Source: a virus
IMG/VR virus record: IMGVR_UViG_3300036944_000816
Location: 1 to 20,620 of that record
Direction: 5' to 3' (one strand)
Length of the DNA stretch: 20,620 nt
Position numbers and translations under genes: made by a program. The notes below the pieces were generated by a model. It was not told the origin of the DNA and searched no databases. It saw only the letters and a list, made by a program, of their open reading frames with translations. Below are positions 13,831 to 20,620 of this stretch, piece by piece (position 1 is the stretch's first letter; each line of letters starts with the position of its first letter).

Positions 13831-14908
13831 TTCGCCTCAAGTGTTTGAAAGCACTATGAGGTTTAGTAAGTTCGAGCCTATTGATATTAAACCAGTAATG
13901 GGGCGTAAATGGATTACTAACGGGGTTAATAACAAGAACTATAAAAGCTATCAAGATGCTTACGATGACAGCCCAACCAACGCTTCGATTATCAATGCAA
14001 TGGTTAACTTTATTTATGGTGATGGGTTAATCGACAAAAGCGGTTTAAATGTTTCTACTTTTTTAAGTAAAGAAGATGCTAAACTAATATGCAAAGATCA
14101 TAAATTATTCGGAGGTTTTTCGATTCAAATTATTTGGCACGAAAAGAAAATATTAAAAATTGAATATTTGCCAGTTTACAAACTTGGTATTAATGTAACT
14201 GATAATTTAAAAGTTGATGGTTATTGGTATAGTTGGGATTGGACTAATTACGGACGTTACAAAAGAGAGTTTATTCCAATTTTCACAGGAGTTTATAAAG
14301 ATGGTCAAGATGTAGAAGCGTTACTTATTCGTAATCCAACAAGCGAGCCATTTTTTCCTATACCTGACTATTTCAGTTGTATTCGTTGGTGCAAAGTAGA
14401 GGCTGAACTTTCAAATGCTGGTATTAAACACTTCTATAACTCAATGAGTGCTATGACTATTATTAATTATAATAATGGTAGAATTACAGATGAGGAAGTG
14501 GCAAAAGAACAAGCTAATAAAGTACGTGAAAAAGCAGTAGGAACTGAAAATCAAAGTGCTGTTTTAGTAAGTTTTAATGAGGGTTCAGAAGAAAGCTTGG
14601 TAGTTGACCAATTACATCCGCCTGAATTAAACCAACAAAATGTATTTTATAGTGAAGAAGCTGAAAGAAAAATTATAGTTGGACATAGCGCACCGCCTAT
14701 ATTATTTGCTGGTAGTGGAAATAGTAACGGATTCTCAAATAATGCTGATGAAATTGCAATATCTACTAAACAATTATACAGAAGAAATATTAATCCAATG
14801 CGTGAGGTTATTTTGGATGGACTAATGAAAGTATTTAAAGTAATTGATAGCAAATATAATTTAGACTTTAAGAATTTTGAAGAGGAAGCAATAGAAACAA
14901 ATCAATAA
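13793..14908 (+). CDS. Portal protein
   Basis: This 371-residue protein has portal-type features. After a start region with GRKWITNGVNNKNYKSY comes an anchor-like helical part (DAYDDSPTNASIINAMVNFIYGDGLI, about 51-76). The block AKLICKDHKLFGGFSIQIIWHEKKI follows, and then the typical LPVYKLGINVTDN stretch. The C-terminal half has long helices (EEVAKEQANKVREKA; NADEIAISTKQLYRRNINPMRE). Portals form the ring through which DNA enters and leaves the head. Two starts are possible: ATG 13793 (38-base overlap with the preceding gene) and ATG 13823 (8-base overlap, dropping ten residues). The gene comes after the capsid and tail tube genes, whereas in most phages it lies beside the terminase. Confidence 0.75.
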   Translation: MEVNQTQNSNMNSSPQVFESTMRFSKFEPIDIKPVMGRKWITNGVNNKNYKSYQDAYDDSPTNASIINAMVNFIYGDGLIDKSGLNVSTFLSKEDAKLICKDHKLFGGFSIQIIWHEKKILKIEYLPVYKLGINVTDNLKVDGYWYSWDWTNYGRYKREFIPIFTGVYKDGQDVEALLIRNPTSEPFFPIPDYFSCIRWCKVEAELSNAGIKHFYNSMSAMTIINYNNGRITDEEVAKEQANKVREKAVGTENQSAVLVSFNEGSEESLVVDQLHPPELNQQNVFYSEEAERKIIVGHSAPPILFAGSGNSNGFSNNADEIAISTKQLYRRNINPMREVILDGLMKVFKVIDSKYNLDFKNFEEEAIETNQ

Positions 14909-14910
14909 TT

Positions 14911-15384
14911 ATGATAACACTATTAGTAAAAGCAAACGATGTTGTACAATTAACAGGGATAGGTGGGAATGTTGACACTGACCAATTAAATCCATCGATT
15001 AATATTGCGCAATCAACACATATAAAAAGAATTTTAGGATTAGATTTGTATAATAAAATACTAACAGATTATAAGAATGATGACCTAGCTGGTAATTATT
15101 TGACAATTTACAACGATTATATTTCTTTTATGCTTTCTTTTTTTTCTGTTTCAATTTACTTATCTTTGAACAACGCAAAAATTAGTAATGCTGGTACGTT
15201 TAAAATGAATATTGAAAACGGAACACAACCAACACCGAGCGAAATAAATACTTTAGGTAAAAATCACGAAAGCATAGCGATAAGTTACGAAACTAATTTC
15301 TATGAGTATATGAAAACAATTGATATTCCTGAGTATAATAAATCGGGAGTAAAAGAAACAACTAACTTAATTCAATGGTATTAA
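14911..15384 (+). CDS. Putative head-tail connector protein (DUF6712-like)
   Basis: This 157-residue protein begins two bases after the portal stop. It has MITLLVKANDVVQLTGIGGNVD at the N-terminus, then a helix around HIKRILGLDLYNKIL (about 37-51). A central helical part follows (YNDYISFMLSFFSVSIYLSLN), and then SNAGTFKMNIENGTQPTPSE at about 91-110. I recall that order from connector proteins next to portals in Bacteroidetes phages, where they extend the portal ring toward the tail. The C-terminus ends TTNLIQWY. The function is inferred from position and remembered family shape. Confidence 0.55.
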   Translation: MITLLVKANDVVQLTGIGGNVDTDQLNPSINIAQSTHIKRILGLDLYNKILTDYKNDDLAGNYLTIYNDYISFMLSFFSVSIYLSLNNAKISNAGTFKMNIENGTQPTPSEINTLGKNHESIAISYETNFYEYMKTIDIPEYNKSGVKETTNLIQWY

Positions 15385-15385
15385 T

Positions 15386-18217
15386 ATGGCACAAGTAATA
15401 CATAATATTTCAAGTCCTAACGATGGATTAGGGGATGAGTTAAGAGTAGCTTTTGACCATCAAAACGAAATGAATACCGAACTTTACGATACTAAAGTTG
15501 ATAAAGAAACTGGTAAAGAATTAAGTTCAAATGATTTTACCGATGCGCTTAAAACTAAACTTTTAGGTATTGAAGATGGTGCTGAGGTTAATATTCAATC
15601 TGATTGGTCACAAAGCGATAATACAGCAGACGATTATATTAAAAATAAACCAGTACTAAACAATTATGTCAATACAATTGGTTTCTTTGATTACAATAAC
15701 GATGATACTACACCGCTTACATTAGTAGCTAATACCGAAAAGAAACTTGAAAACGATACAATAGGTACTTATACTAATATTGACCATCCAACACACGGAG
15801 TTACAAGATTATTTGACCCTACAACAAACAATATAGTTTTAGACGAATTAGGTGTTGGCGATTTAGTAAAATTACGTGTTGATATTAATGTAACTACTGC
15901 AACTGCAAACCAAGTATTCAAGTGTATTTTACGTTTAGGAATTGGAACTGCACAAGAGTTTGAAATAATAATCCACGAAGAACAAATAAAAGATACAGGA
16001 GCGCATCAAAGAACTATATTTACAGGTTTTTACGTTGGAAGTGAGGAAGTACGTTTAGCACTTGGGGAATTAGTTTTAGTTTCTGACCACGCTGGAAGTG
16101 TAGTTGTAAATGGTTTCTTATTTGAGGGTATTAAACGAAATGTAAATTTTGTAGAGTTATCAGGTGGCGGTGCTGTTTCAATCACTGGTTTAATTGATGC
16201 TGGTACAAACGTTACAATAACTGGAACTGGAACTTTAGCAGACCCTTATATAATTAATTCAAGTGGCGGAAGCGGAACAACCCCAACACTTCAAGAAGTT
16301 ACAACAGAGGGGAATGAAACTGACCAACCTATTATATTAGAGTCTTTTGGTTCTACAAATGAAATAGGTACAGATGATGCTGATGGTGATTTTTATATCA
16401 AAAGTTCTGAAAATGGTGGTAAAAAAGCGTTATTTGATATGAATGTTTTATCAGATGATAGAAGATACGATTTCCCTAATAAAAATATAACATTTGCTGG
16501 TTTAGAAGACATCCACGAAAACATTGTTAAAACCCTTGCTAAAAATGATGATGGAGAGTTTTCTTTTCCTCACGGAACTTTACAAGTAGGTAACAAGTTT
16601 TATATTGGAACAAGAGAGGGTGCGACTTCTAAATTATTACGATATAATGAGCTTACTTTAGAAGAAAGTATTACTATTCCGTGTACCTCTACTATTGGTT
16701 TAGAAAGCCTTTGCACCGATGGAACACGTTTATATGGAATTAGACATAATGCAAGTACTTCTTATATTTTCGATTGTGATTTAGAAGACTTTACGGATAT
16801 TCAATATAACACTATTACGGGTGTTGATTTGTTAGGAAGTCCAGCTATTGTTACCGATGGAACTTATATTTACGGAGTTGAAAATACAACACCAACTTGT
16901 GACTTCTTTAAAATTAGAATTAGCGACTGGTCAACAATATTAACGAATAGTTGGAGTGGTGTAGGTGGTGGTCACGGAGGTAAAATTAACGTTTCCGATG
17001 GTGTTGCTTATTTTAGTTCTCAATTAGGTTACTTTGCAAAAGTAGCATTATCGGATTTAACTTATACGCAATTAGACTTAAGAAATTATTTGTCAATTAT
17101 TACAGATGATTTAGTTTTTTGTCCTGCAAGTGATAATACTGCATTTATTAATTATGCTATTGTAGGTGGAGAATATCGAGATACAACAACAGGCAAAGGT
17201 GGTGTTTTAATTGATACCGATGCAATGACTTTTTTGGAGTTTAATTTAATTCCTACTTACGGATTATTTTTTAACAACGATTACACAAAATTATATAATT
17301 GCTCAAATGTTGGATTTATTGAAGAAATAGACTTCGAGAGCCTTATTTATAATTTGCAATTTAACCAGCCTTACACTTGCAATACTTACACGTTTAGACA
17401 AGGCGGTGTTCCGAATGAAATGTTTTTCAATACTTCAAACGCACCTTATTGTACTAATTGGATTAGTGGTGGTAATTTGTTTAAAATTGAATTAACGCCT
17501 TTAGTATTGCCTTTAATAACGGAGCGTGAAAGCTACTATAGAAATTTAGTATCTGTCCCAACTGCATTATCACAATTAACAGAGGACAGTACACATAGAG
17601 TTGTTACCGACACTGAAAAAGCTACTTGGAATGGAAAAATTTCAGAAGCTCCGAATGATGTTAATGCTTATGTTAGAAGTGCTTTAGGTTGGGTAATTGG
17701 CTACACCAAAAGCGCAATTGATACTTTGTTAGGGACAAAACAAGATGTTTTATCTTACATTCCTTATAAGTTTGTTCATACAACGCAAACCGCACATACT
17801 GGGACGACTGCAAAAACAATTGTAGCTACTGCAACAATAACGGCAAATAGTTTTAGCGTTTCAGATGTTGCAAAAGCAATTTTTGGAATTAATAAACCAG
17901 CAACTACAAGTGCTTATACAATTAGATTAGATATTAACACCTCTAATACTTTGTCCGGCGCTACAACAATAGCAACATTTACGGGTTCAGCAACTGCACA
18001 AGTAGCAGTAATGACACGTAAATATTCATTATTCGGTGGCGATTTGTATGGTTATCCTTTTACAACCTCGCAACTTTCAGATTCAGCAGCGTTATTAGCT
18101 GGAACTTTAGGTAGTACCGCTTTTGACACTACAAACACAATTTATATGTTTTGGACTATTCAATTAGTCAATTCAGCAGATAGCGTTACACCAAATTTAG
18201 CAACTTTATCAAATTAA
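15386..18217 (+). CDS. Tail fibre / receptor-binding protein with a beta-propeller-like centre
   Basis: At 943 residues this is the largest protein in the window. Residues 1-90 (HNISSPNDGLGDELRVAFDHQNEMNTE, then NDFTDALKTKLLGIEDGAEVN) form a Bacteroidetes tail-fibre type N-terminus for attachment to the tail. A collar-like part with GGAVSITGLIDAGTNVTITGTG follows near 260-285. At about residues 390-705 seven units recur, with turn residues at N403, D445, D491, D538, D583, D632 and N677 (spacing 42-49), each followed by an aromatic strand and a second strand naming an 'I/F-D-D/S' edge. This spacing fits a seven-bladed beta-propeller, a plausible sugar- or protein-binding head. The last ~150 residues (FVHTTQTAHTGTTAKTIV...) form a C-terminal beta domain, perhaps for trimerisation. 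Host range is probably set here. Confidence 0.7.
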   Translation: MAQVIHNISSPNDGLGDELRVAFDHQNEMNTELYDTKVDKETGKELSSNDFTDALKTKLLGIEDGAEVNIQSDWSQSDNTADDYIKNKPVLNNYVNTIGFFDYNNDDTTPLTLVANTEKKLENDTIGTYTNIDHPTHGVTRLFDPTTNNIVLDELGVGDLVKLRVDINVTTATANQVFKCILRLGIGTAQEFEIIIHEEQIKDTGAHQRTIFTGFYVGSEEVRLALGELVLVSDHAGSVVVNGFLFEGIKRNVNFVELSGGGAVSITGLIDAGTNVTITGTGTLADPYIINSSGGSGTTPTLQEVTTEGNETDQPIILESFGSTNEIGTDDADGDFYIKSSENGGKKALFDMNVLSDDRRYDFPNKNITFAGLEDIHENIVKTLAKNDDGEFSFPHGTLQVGNKFYIGTREGATSKLLRYNELTLEESITIPCTSTIGLESLCTDGTRLYGIRHNASTSYIFDCDLEDFTDIQYNTITGVDLLGSPAIVTDGTYIYGVENTTPTCDFFKIRISDWSTILTNSWSGVGGGHGGKINVSDGVAYFSSQLGYFAKVALSDLTYTQLDLRNYLSIITDDLVFCPASDNTAFINYAIVGGEYRDTTTGKGGVLIDTDAMTFLEFNLIPTYGLFFNNDYTKLYNCSNVGFIEEIDFESLIYNLQFNQPYTCNTYTFRQGGVPNEMFFNTSNAPYCTNWISGGNLFKIELTPLVLPLITERESYYRNLVSVPTALSQLTEDSTHRVVTDTEKATWNGKISEAPNDVNAYVRSALGWVIGYTKSAIDTLLGTKQDVLSYIPYKFVHTTQTAHTGTTAKTIVATATITANSFSVSDVAKAIFGINKPATTSAYTIRLDINTSNTLSGATTIATFTGSATAQVAVMTRKYSLFGGDLYGYPFTTSQLSDSAALLAGTLGSTAFDTTNTIYMFWTIQLVNSADSVTPNLATLSN

Positions 18218-18219
18218 TT

Positions 18220-18369
18220 ATGATAACAATAATCGATAAAAACACAGAAGAAGTACTTTACTCAACACATTTTGAAGTCGAACTATTAGAAAATGAAATT
18301 TCAGTAGACGGATTAAGTGGCGACTTTACGCATTATAATTTAGTAACCAAAGAATTTTATAACAAATGA
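18220..18369 (+). CDS. Small acidic hypothetical protein
   Basis: This 49-residue ORF starts three bases after the fibre stop (MITIIDKNTEEVLYSTHFEV...GDFTHYNLVTKEFYNK). It is acidic with no motif. Its stop overlaps the next start as ATGA, which argues that it is translated in a coupled chain. Small proteins of this kind often accompany fibre genes as chaperones or tip pieces, but that is only positional inference. Confidence 0.5.
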   Translation: MITIIDKNTEEVLYSTHFEVELLENEISVDGLSGDFTHYNLVTKEFYNK

Positions 18370-18494
18370 AAGAATTAACAGAAGAACAACAAAAAGCGGT
18401 AAAAGATGCTTTAGACTTATTGGATAGCGTTGGATTAGTAGATTGTGTAATCGTTCCGTCAATCGGTGCGCCACGTCCTCACAGACCAAAATAA
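18366..18494 (+). CDS. Small hypothetical protein
   Basis: This 42-residue ORF (MKELTEEQQKAVKDALDLLD, then VGLVDCVIVPSIGAPRPHRPK) has one charged amphipathic helix and a Pro/Arg-rich end with one Cys. It overlaps the previous ORF by ATGA, and the next gene's ATG follows its stop directly. The tight chaining supports it being real; I do not recognise the function. Confidence 0.5.
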   Translation: MKELTEEQQKAVKDALDLLDSVGLVDCVIVPSIGAPRPHRPK

Positions 18495-18830
18495 ATGAAA
18501 AATTTAGGAGCGTTTATATTACTTTATAATTTAGTTTGTGTTTTAATAATGCAAACCAATTGGTATTCTTCTAATTGGATAATTATAGATAGTATCGACG
18601 CTCCTTTTTATTTTATATGCCCGATTATTGTGTGGTATTATTATCGTAAATTAACTATATTCCAAAAGCAATGTTATCTATTCGCTTTTATTTTTTTAGC
18701 GTTTAAATTAATCGATTTAAACTATCCTATTGATTATGTTAATTACAAGTTTTGGAGCATTTTAATAATCACAACACCGATTATATTACTAATTGAGCGA
18801 AATATAAATTATGATAGGTTTAATAAATGA
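18495..18830 (+). CDS. Integral membrane protein
   Basis: This 111-residue protein has three or four hydrophobic segments (about residues 4-20, 36-50, 60-75 and 84-101) joined by short loops rich in aromatic residues (NWYSSNWII, VWYYYRKL). The N-terminus lacks a cleavable signal shape. It lies at the head of the lysis block, directly before two holin-like genes, and overlaps the next gene by 20 bases. It could be a holin, an antiholin or an unrelated membrane protein; multi-pass topology and position suit a lysis role, but nothing decides between these. Confidence 0.55.
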   Translation: MKNLGAFILLYNLVCVLIMQTNWYSSNWIIIDSIDAPFYFICPIIVWYYYRKLTIFQKQCYLFAFIFLAFKLIDLNYPIDYVNYKFWSILIITTPIILLIERNINYDRFNK

Positions 18831-19041
18831 TACTTTAAAGAATAAAAATAAATGGTCACAAAAACGTTTACTAACTTTTAGTAGCTTTTTTGTTGCCACT
18901 TGTTACGCTTTTATTCCAATTTTTTTACCTACTTTTGAAGTTAAAGAATTTGTTTTTTTAGGTTTTTTAGGAGTTGGTGGTTTTTCAATTTATAGAACAC
19001 AAAAAACAAACGAAAATATTAATACTAATTTAGAACCATAA
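18811..19041 (+). CDS. Putative holin
   Basis: This 76-residue protein has two hydrophobic segments (about residues 20-39 and 46-63) with the turn PTFEVKEF between them, a Lys-rich N-terminal part (LKNKNKWSQKRL) and a polar C-terminus. Small size, two membrane spans and location before a phage endolysin are the usual marks of a holin, which opens the inner membrane at the end of infection. The N-terminal NKWSQKR block recalls holin-type proteins of Flavobacterium phages from memory. No sequence motif proves holin activity. Confidence 0.5.
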   Translation: MIGLINDTLKNKNKWSQKRLLTFSSFFVATCYAFIPIFLPTFEVKEFVFLGFLGVGGFSIYRTQKTNENINTNLEP

Positions 19042-19050
19042 CTCCTTACT

Positions 19051-19365
19051 ATGGCAACAACAGACGAAAGATTGAAAGCACTCGAAGTTAAAGACGAAAG
19101 ACGTGATCTACATATTAAAGATATAAGAGAAAACGTTAAGAATATTGCTGAAATGCAAAAAGAAATATTAATAGTTTTAGGCGGTTCTGAACTAAACAAA
19201 AATAAAGGTGTTATTTCGATGCTTGACGATGTTAAGTCAAAAGTTGAGGGTTTACAAATTAAGTCTGAAAGTCACGCAAAGGATATTGATAGCGCTAAAT
19301 GGTGGGGGCGTGGAATAGCTGGAGCGTTAATAATTACTATTTTTAAAATAATAACAGATAAATAA
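19051..19365 (+). CDS. Coiled-coil protein with C-terminal membrane anchor (lysis accessory)
   Basis: This 104-residue protein is highly charged and helical over about residues 1-80 (DERLKALEVKDERRDLHIKD, DVKSKVEGLQIKSESHAKDI) and ends in a single hydrophobic segment (RGIAGALIITIFKIITDK, about 87-104). The build resembles XhlA-type proteins that act with holins: a coiled coil in the cytoplasm and a C-terminal anchor. It sits nine bases after the holin candidate. The similarity is in architecture, not in a motif, so the assignment is tentative. Confidence 0.5.
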   Translation: MATTDERLKALEVKDERRDLHIKDIRENVKNIAEMQKEILIVLGGSELNKNKGVISMLDDVKSKVEGLQIKSESHAKDIDSAKWWGRGIAGALIITIFKIITDK

Positions 19366-19366
19366 T

Positions 19367-19534
19367 ATGAAAAAACTAATAAAAGTATATTTTTGGATAG
19401 GTGTAAACGTTATCGGAATACCTGAGTTATTTATACATAATTTTGATAAAAAAGAAATTACAAATAAAAGTCGTTTCTTTGGAGAACAAAGAACAAATGT
19501 TTATTTATTTAATCAAACAACTGAATTTTTATGA
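19367..19534 (+). CDS. Small hypothetical protein before the endolysin
   Basis: This 55-residue ORF has a basic, partly hydrophobic N-terminus ([20 protein letters not shown]) and a polar rest ([20 protein letters not shown]). The hydrophobic part is too short and interrupted for a clear membrane span. It starts one base after the preceding stop and overlaps the endolysin start as ATGA. Coupling to the endolysin hints at a lysis-related or regulatory role, otherwise unknown. Confidence 0.45.
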   Translation: MKKLIKVYFWIGVNVIGIPELFIHNFDKKEITNKSRFFGEQRTNVYLFNQTTEFL

Positions 19535-19995
19535 TAACAACTACACAAGCTACTGAAAAATACGGAATACCAAGTAAGAATCCAACATATTTAACTACTT
19601 TAAATTTACCTTATCCAATGCGTTTAAGTTGGGATAAAAACATTAAAGTAAATAAAATCCAATGTCACAAATTAGTAGCTGACAAATTAGGTAAAATATT
19701 TACCGAGTTATTAGAGGTTTATGGCTATGAAAAAATTGTTGAGTTAGGTATTGATTTATTTGGTGGTTGTTTTAATTTTCGTGCAATGCGTGGCGGTACT
19801 GCACCGAGTAGACATAGTTGGGGAATAGCTATTGACCTTGACCCTGAAAGAAATCAGTTAAAAGAAACTTCAAAAACTGCAAGATTTGCACGTGCTGAAT
19901 ATAAACAAATGATTGATATTTTCTATAAACACGGATTTATTAGTTTAGGACGTGAAAAGAATTATGATTTTATGCACTTTGAGGTTAAGGAATAA
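19531..19995 (+). CDS. Endolysin, M15 family L,D-type peptidase
   Basis: This 154-residue protein has the metal-binding layout of M15 peptidases (VanY / L-alanyl-D-glutamate endopeptidase group). [12 protein letters not shown] at residues 93-104 carries ligands H95 and D102, and DFMHFE at 146-151 carries ligand H149. NFRAMRGG at about 82-89 holds the Arg of the substrate site. It would cut peptide bonds in host peptidoglycan to release virions. There is no signal peptide, so it relies on a holin, for which candidates lie just upstream. Length is normal for single-domain M15C endolysins. The start overlaps the previous stop (ATGA). Confidence 0.88.
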   Translation: MITTTQATEKYGIPSKNPTYLTTLNLPYPMRLSWDKNIKVNKIQCHKLVADKLGKIFTELLEVYGYEKIVELGIDLFGGCFNFRAMRGGTAPSRHSWGIAIDLDPERNQLKETSKTARFARAEYKQMIDIFYKHGFISLGREKNYDFMHFEVKE

Positions 19996-20087
19996 TGAAA
20001 TACATCTTACTACTAATAGCCTACGAATTTATAAGGTCAAAATTAATTTGGCTTTGGTACTACTTAATTAAAAAAGGTCAAGAATAA
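19995..20087 (+). CDS. Mini-ORF with one hydrophobic segment, end of lysis cassette
   Basis: This ORF of 30 residues ([20 protein letters not shown], then WYYLIKKGQE) overlaps the endolysin stop by one base (TAATG). It is hydrophobic and aromatic with a basic end, so it could sit in the membrane as a small spanin-like or accessory lysis peptide, or be fortuitous. The exact coupling to the endolysin gene and the terminator 30 bases downstream support a real short gene. Confidence 0.4.
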   Translation: MKYILLLIAYEFIRSKLIWLWYYLIKKGQE

Positions 20088-20117
20088 CGCCACCTCATAA
20101 TCTCAGTATTATGAACC

Positions 20118-20140
20118 AGCTCCTTATGGGAGCTTTCTTT
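20118..20140 (+). terminator. Terminator after the lysis cassette
   Basis: AGCTCC (20118-20123) pairs with GGAGCT (20129-20134) around a five-base loop, followed by a T-rich tract (TTCTTTATTT from 20135). This is the clear end of the late operon. The following 240 bases hold no complete gene: only a promoter-like site, a start-less frame and a hairpin element. Confidence 0.75.
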
Positions 20141-20168
20141 ATTTAGACTAATTATAAACTACACCATT

Positions 20169-20201
20169 TTGTTATTAATATCAAAATAAATGTTATATTT
20201 G
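20169..20201 (+). promoter_or_regulatory. Bacteroidetes-type promoter at the right end
   Basis: TTG (20169-20171), 22 bases of spacer, then TATATTTG (20194-20201): the best match in the window to the Bacteroidetes consensus. It is followed by TAAAATAATTAAC and then a reading frame with no start codon. It starts a new unit after the late terminator. Confidence 0.55.
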
Positions 20202-20316
20202 TAAAATAATTAACGGCACTTTAACTTTAGTAGATGATTACAAAAATCCTTCTGAATTTCATCATTTATACGACAATGTTGATTTTCAGTATGAGGTTTC
20301 CAAATCTGACGCATAA
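20179..20316 (+). pseudogene. Start-less reading frame, possible gene remnant
   Basis: The frame is open from 20179 to the TAA at 20314-20316 but contains no ATG. From about 20212 the translation looks like real protein (NGTLTLVDDYKNPSEF, HHLYDNVDFQYEVSKSDA), while the bases before it are promoter-like rather than coding. It may be the 3' end of a gene cut off by recombination, for example by phage integration, or a chance open frame. No family is recognised. Confidence 0.35.
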
Positions 20317-20343
20317 CGGTTCTCGGCTTTGTTTAGTGCCGAC
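20314..20343 (+). other. TAACGG hairpin element between small reading frames
   Basis: Directly at the stop of the start-less frame the sequence reads TAACGGTTC, then TCGGC (20323-20327) pairing with GCCGA (20338-20342) around a ten-base loop. AGTGCCG (20335-20341) is also the reverse complement of CGGCACT at 20214-20220, which itself follows a TAA. An A/T-rich leader leads to the ATG at 20382. The ORF there again ends in TAACG. The layout recalls spacers between gene cassettes, but no attC core matches cleanly. Confidence 0.35.
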
Positions 20344-20381
20344 TTAGAAAGATAAATTTTAAACTTAAAATAAATATAATT

Positions 20382-20618
20382 ATGAAAACAAAATTTGATA
20401 ATACCGAAAACAAGGCATTGAACAAAACCGATGTTAGCGGTATTTTTATTTCTGATGTTGAAAAACTTACAAATGATATTATTAAATATTTTCCGAAGTT
20501 TTTTGATGACTTCACAAATTTTGAATATGGAACAGGTGTAGATGCTGGCAAGGACTTTAAGAAAATATTTAATAAAGCTAAAAAGTTAAATAAGGTAGTT
20601 TCTAAAAATTACTTCTAA
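20382..20618 (+). CDS. Small hypothetical protein at the right edge
   Basis: This 78-residue soluble protein (MKTKFDNTENKALNKTDVSG, then KYFPKFFDDFTNFEYGTGVD) ends in a Lys-rich helix (FKKIFNKAKKLNKVVSK). No motif is recognised. The ORF is complete (TAA at 20616-20618). It is separated from the late operon by a terminator, a promoter and the TAACGG element, and its stop is again followed by CG, so it need not belong to the phage. Possible roles, such as a host cassette gene or phage cargo, cannot be told apart here. Confidence 0.5.
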   Translation: MKTKFDNTENKALNKTDVSGIFISDVEKLTNDIIKYFPKFFDDFTNFEYGTGVDAGKDFKKIFNKAKKLNKVVSKNYF

Positions 20619-20620
20619 CG

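Noticed and set aside
13437-13954. Minus-strand ORFs opposite the 13504 and portal genes
   Set aside because: They run antisense to plus-strand genes with better protein character and have no independent signals.
20314-20380. A true integron attC site
   Set aside because: The bases before TAACGG (GCATAAC) do not match the RYYYAAC core and no matching GTTRRRY partner is found at the other end.
1-20620. CRISPR array, rRNA, tRNA or insertion sequence
   Set aside because: No regularly spaced direct repeats, no cloverleaf-like stretch that I could fold by eye, and no transposase-like gene or terminal inverted repeats were seen.

Overview
The window is the late (structural, packaging and lysis) region of a tailed phage or prophage of siphophage type, almost certainly from a Flavobacterium-like Bacteroidetes host. 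Support for that host: very AT-rich DNA, A/T-rich leaders without clear Shine-Dalgarno sites, promoter boxes of the form TAnnTTTG (1052, 2918, 10727, 20194), and proteins whose families I know from Bacteroidetes phages. Every gene lies on the plus strand, mostly with overlaps or gaps of a few bases, so the region is one or a few late operons.

Layout. 1-904: end of an upstream phage module (two unrecognised genes, the first cut by the window edge). 911-1059: possible terminator, then a promoter-like site. 1066-2908: small lipoprotein, small terminase, large terminase. 2933-4927: a small protein, a tail-assembly-chaperone-like gene whose 3' half is readable only by a -1 ribosomal frameshift (3114-3748), a tail-completion-like protein and two related neck-type proteins. 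4928-10686: two large tail or baseplate proteins and the tape measure. 10687-10854: promoter-like box, hairpin and strong terminator, a candidate small RNA of about 100 nt. 10855-15384: XkdF-type prohead protease with a scaffold-like tail, major capsid protein, tail tube protein (terminators at 12838 and 13461 flank the tube gene), a small protein, portal and connector. 15386-18217: a 943-residue tail fibre whose centre shows seven repeats spaced like a seven-bladed beta-propeller. 18220-20087: small ORFs, membrane or holin-like proteins, an M15 peptidase endolysin and a terminal mini-ORF, ending at a terminator (20118).

20135-20620 differs in character: a good Bacteroidetes promoter, a start-less open frame, a short hairpin element starting TAACGG, and a 78-residue ORF followed again by TAACG. 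This may be the junction of the prophage with host or cassette-like DNA.

Together the genes cut and package DNA (terminase, portal), build the head (protease/scaffold, capsid), build a long non-contractile tail (tube, chaperone with frameshift, tape measure, tip proteins, fibre) and lyse the host (holin candidates, endolysin). The gene order is not the usual head-then-tail order: tape measure and tail tip genes precede the capsid genes, and the portal follows the tail tube. Most notable are the frameshift gene, the small RNA, a pair of hairpins sharing the loop GAAGAT (3749 and 10744), the propeller fibre and the odd right end.
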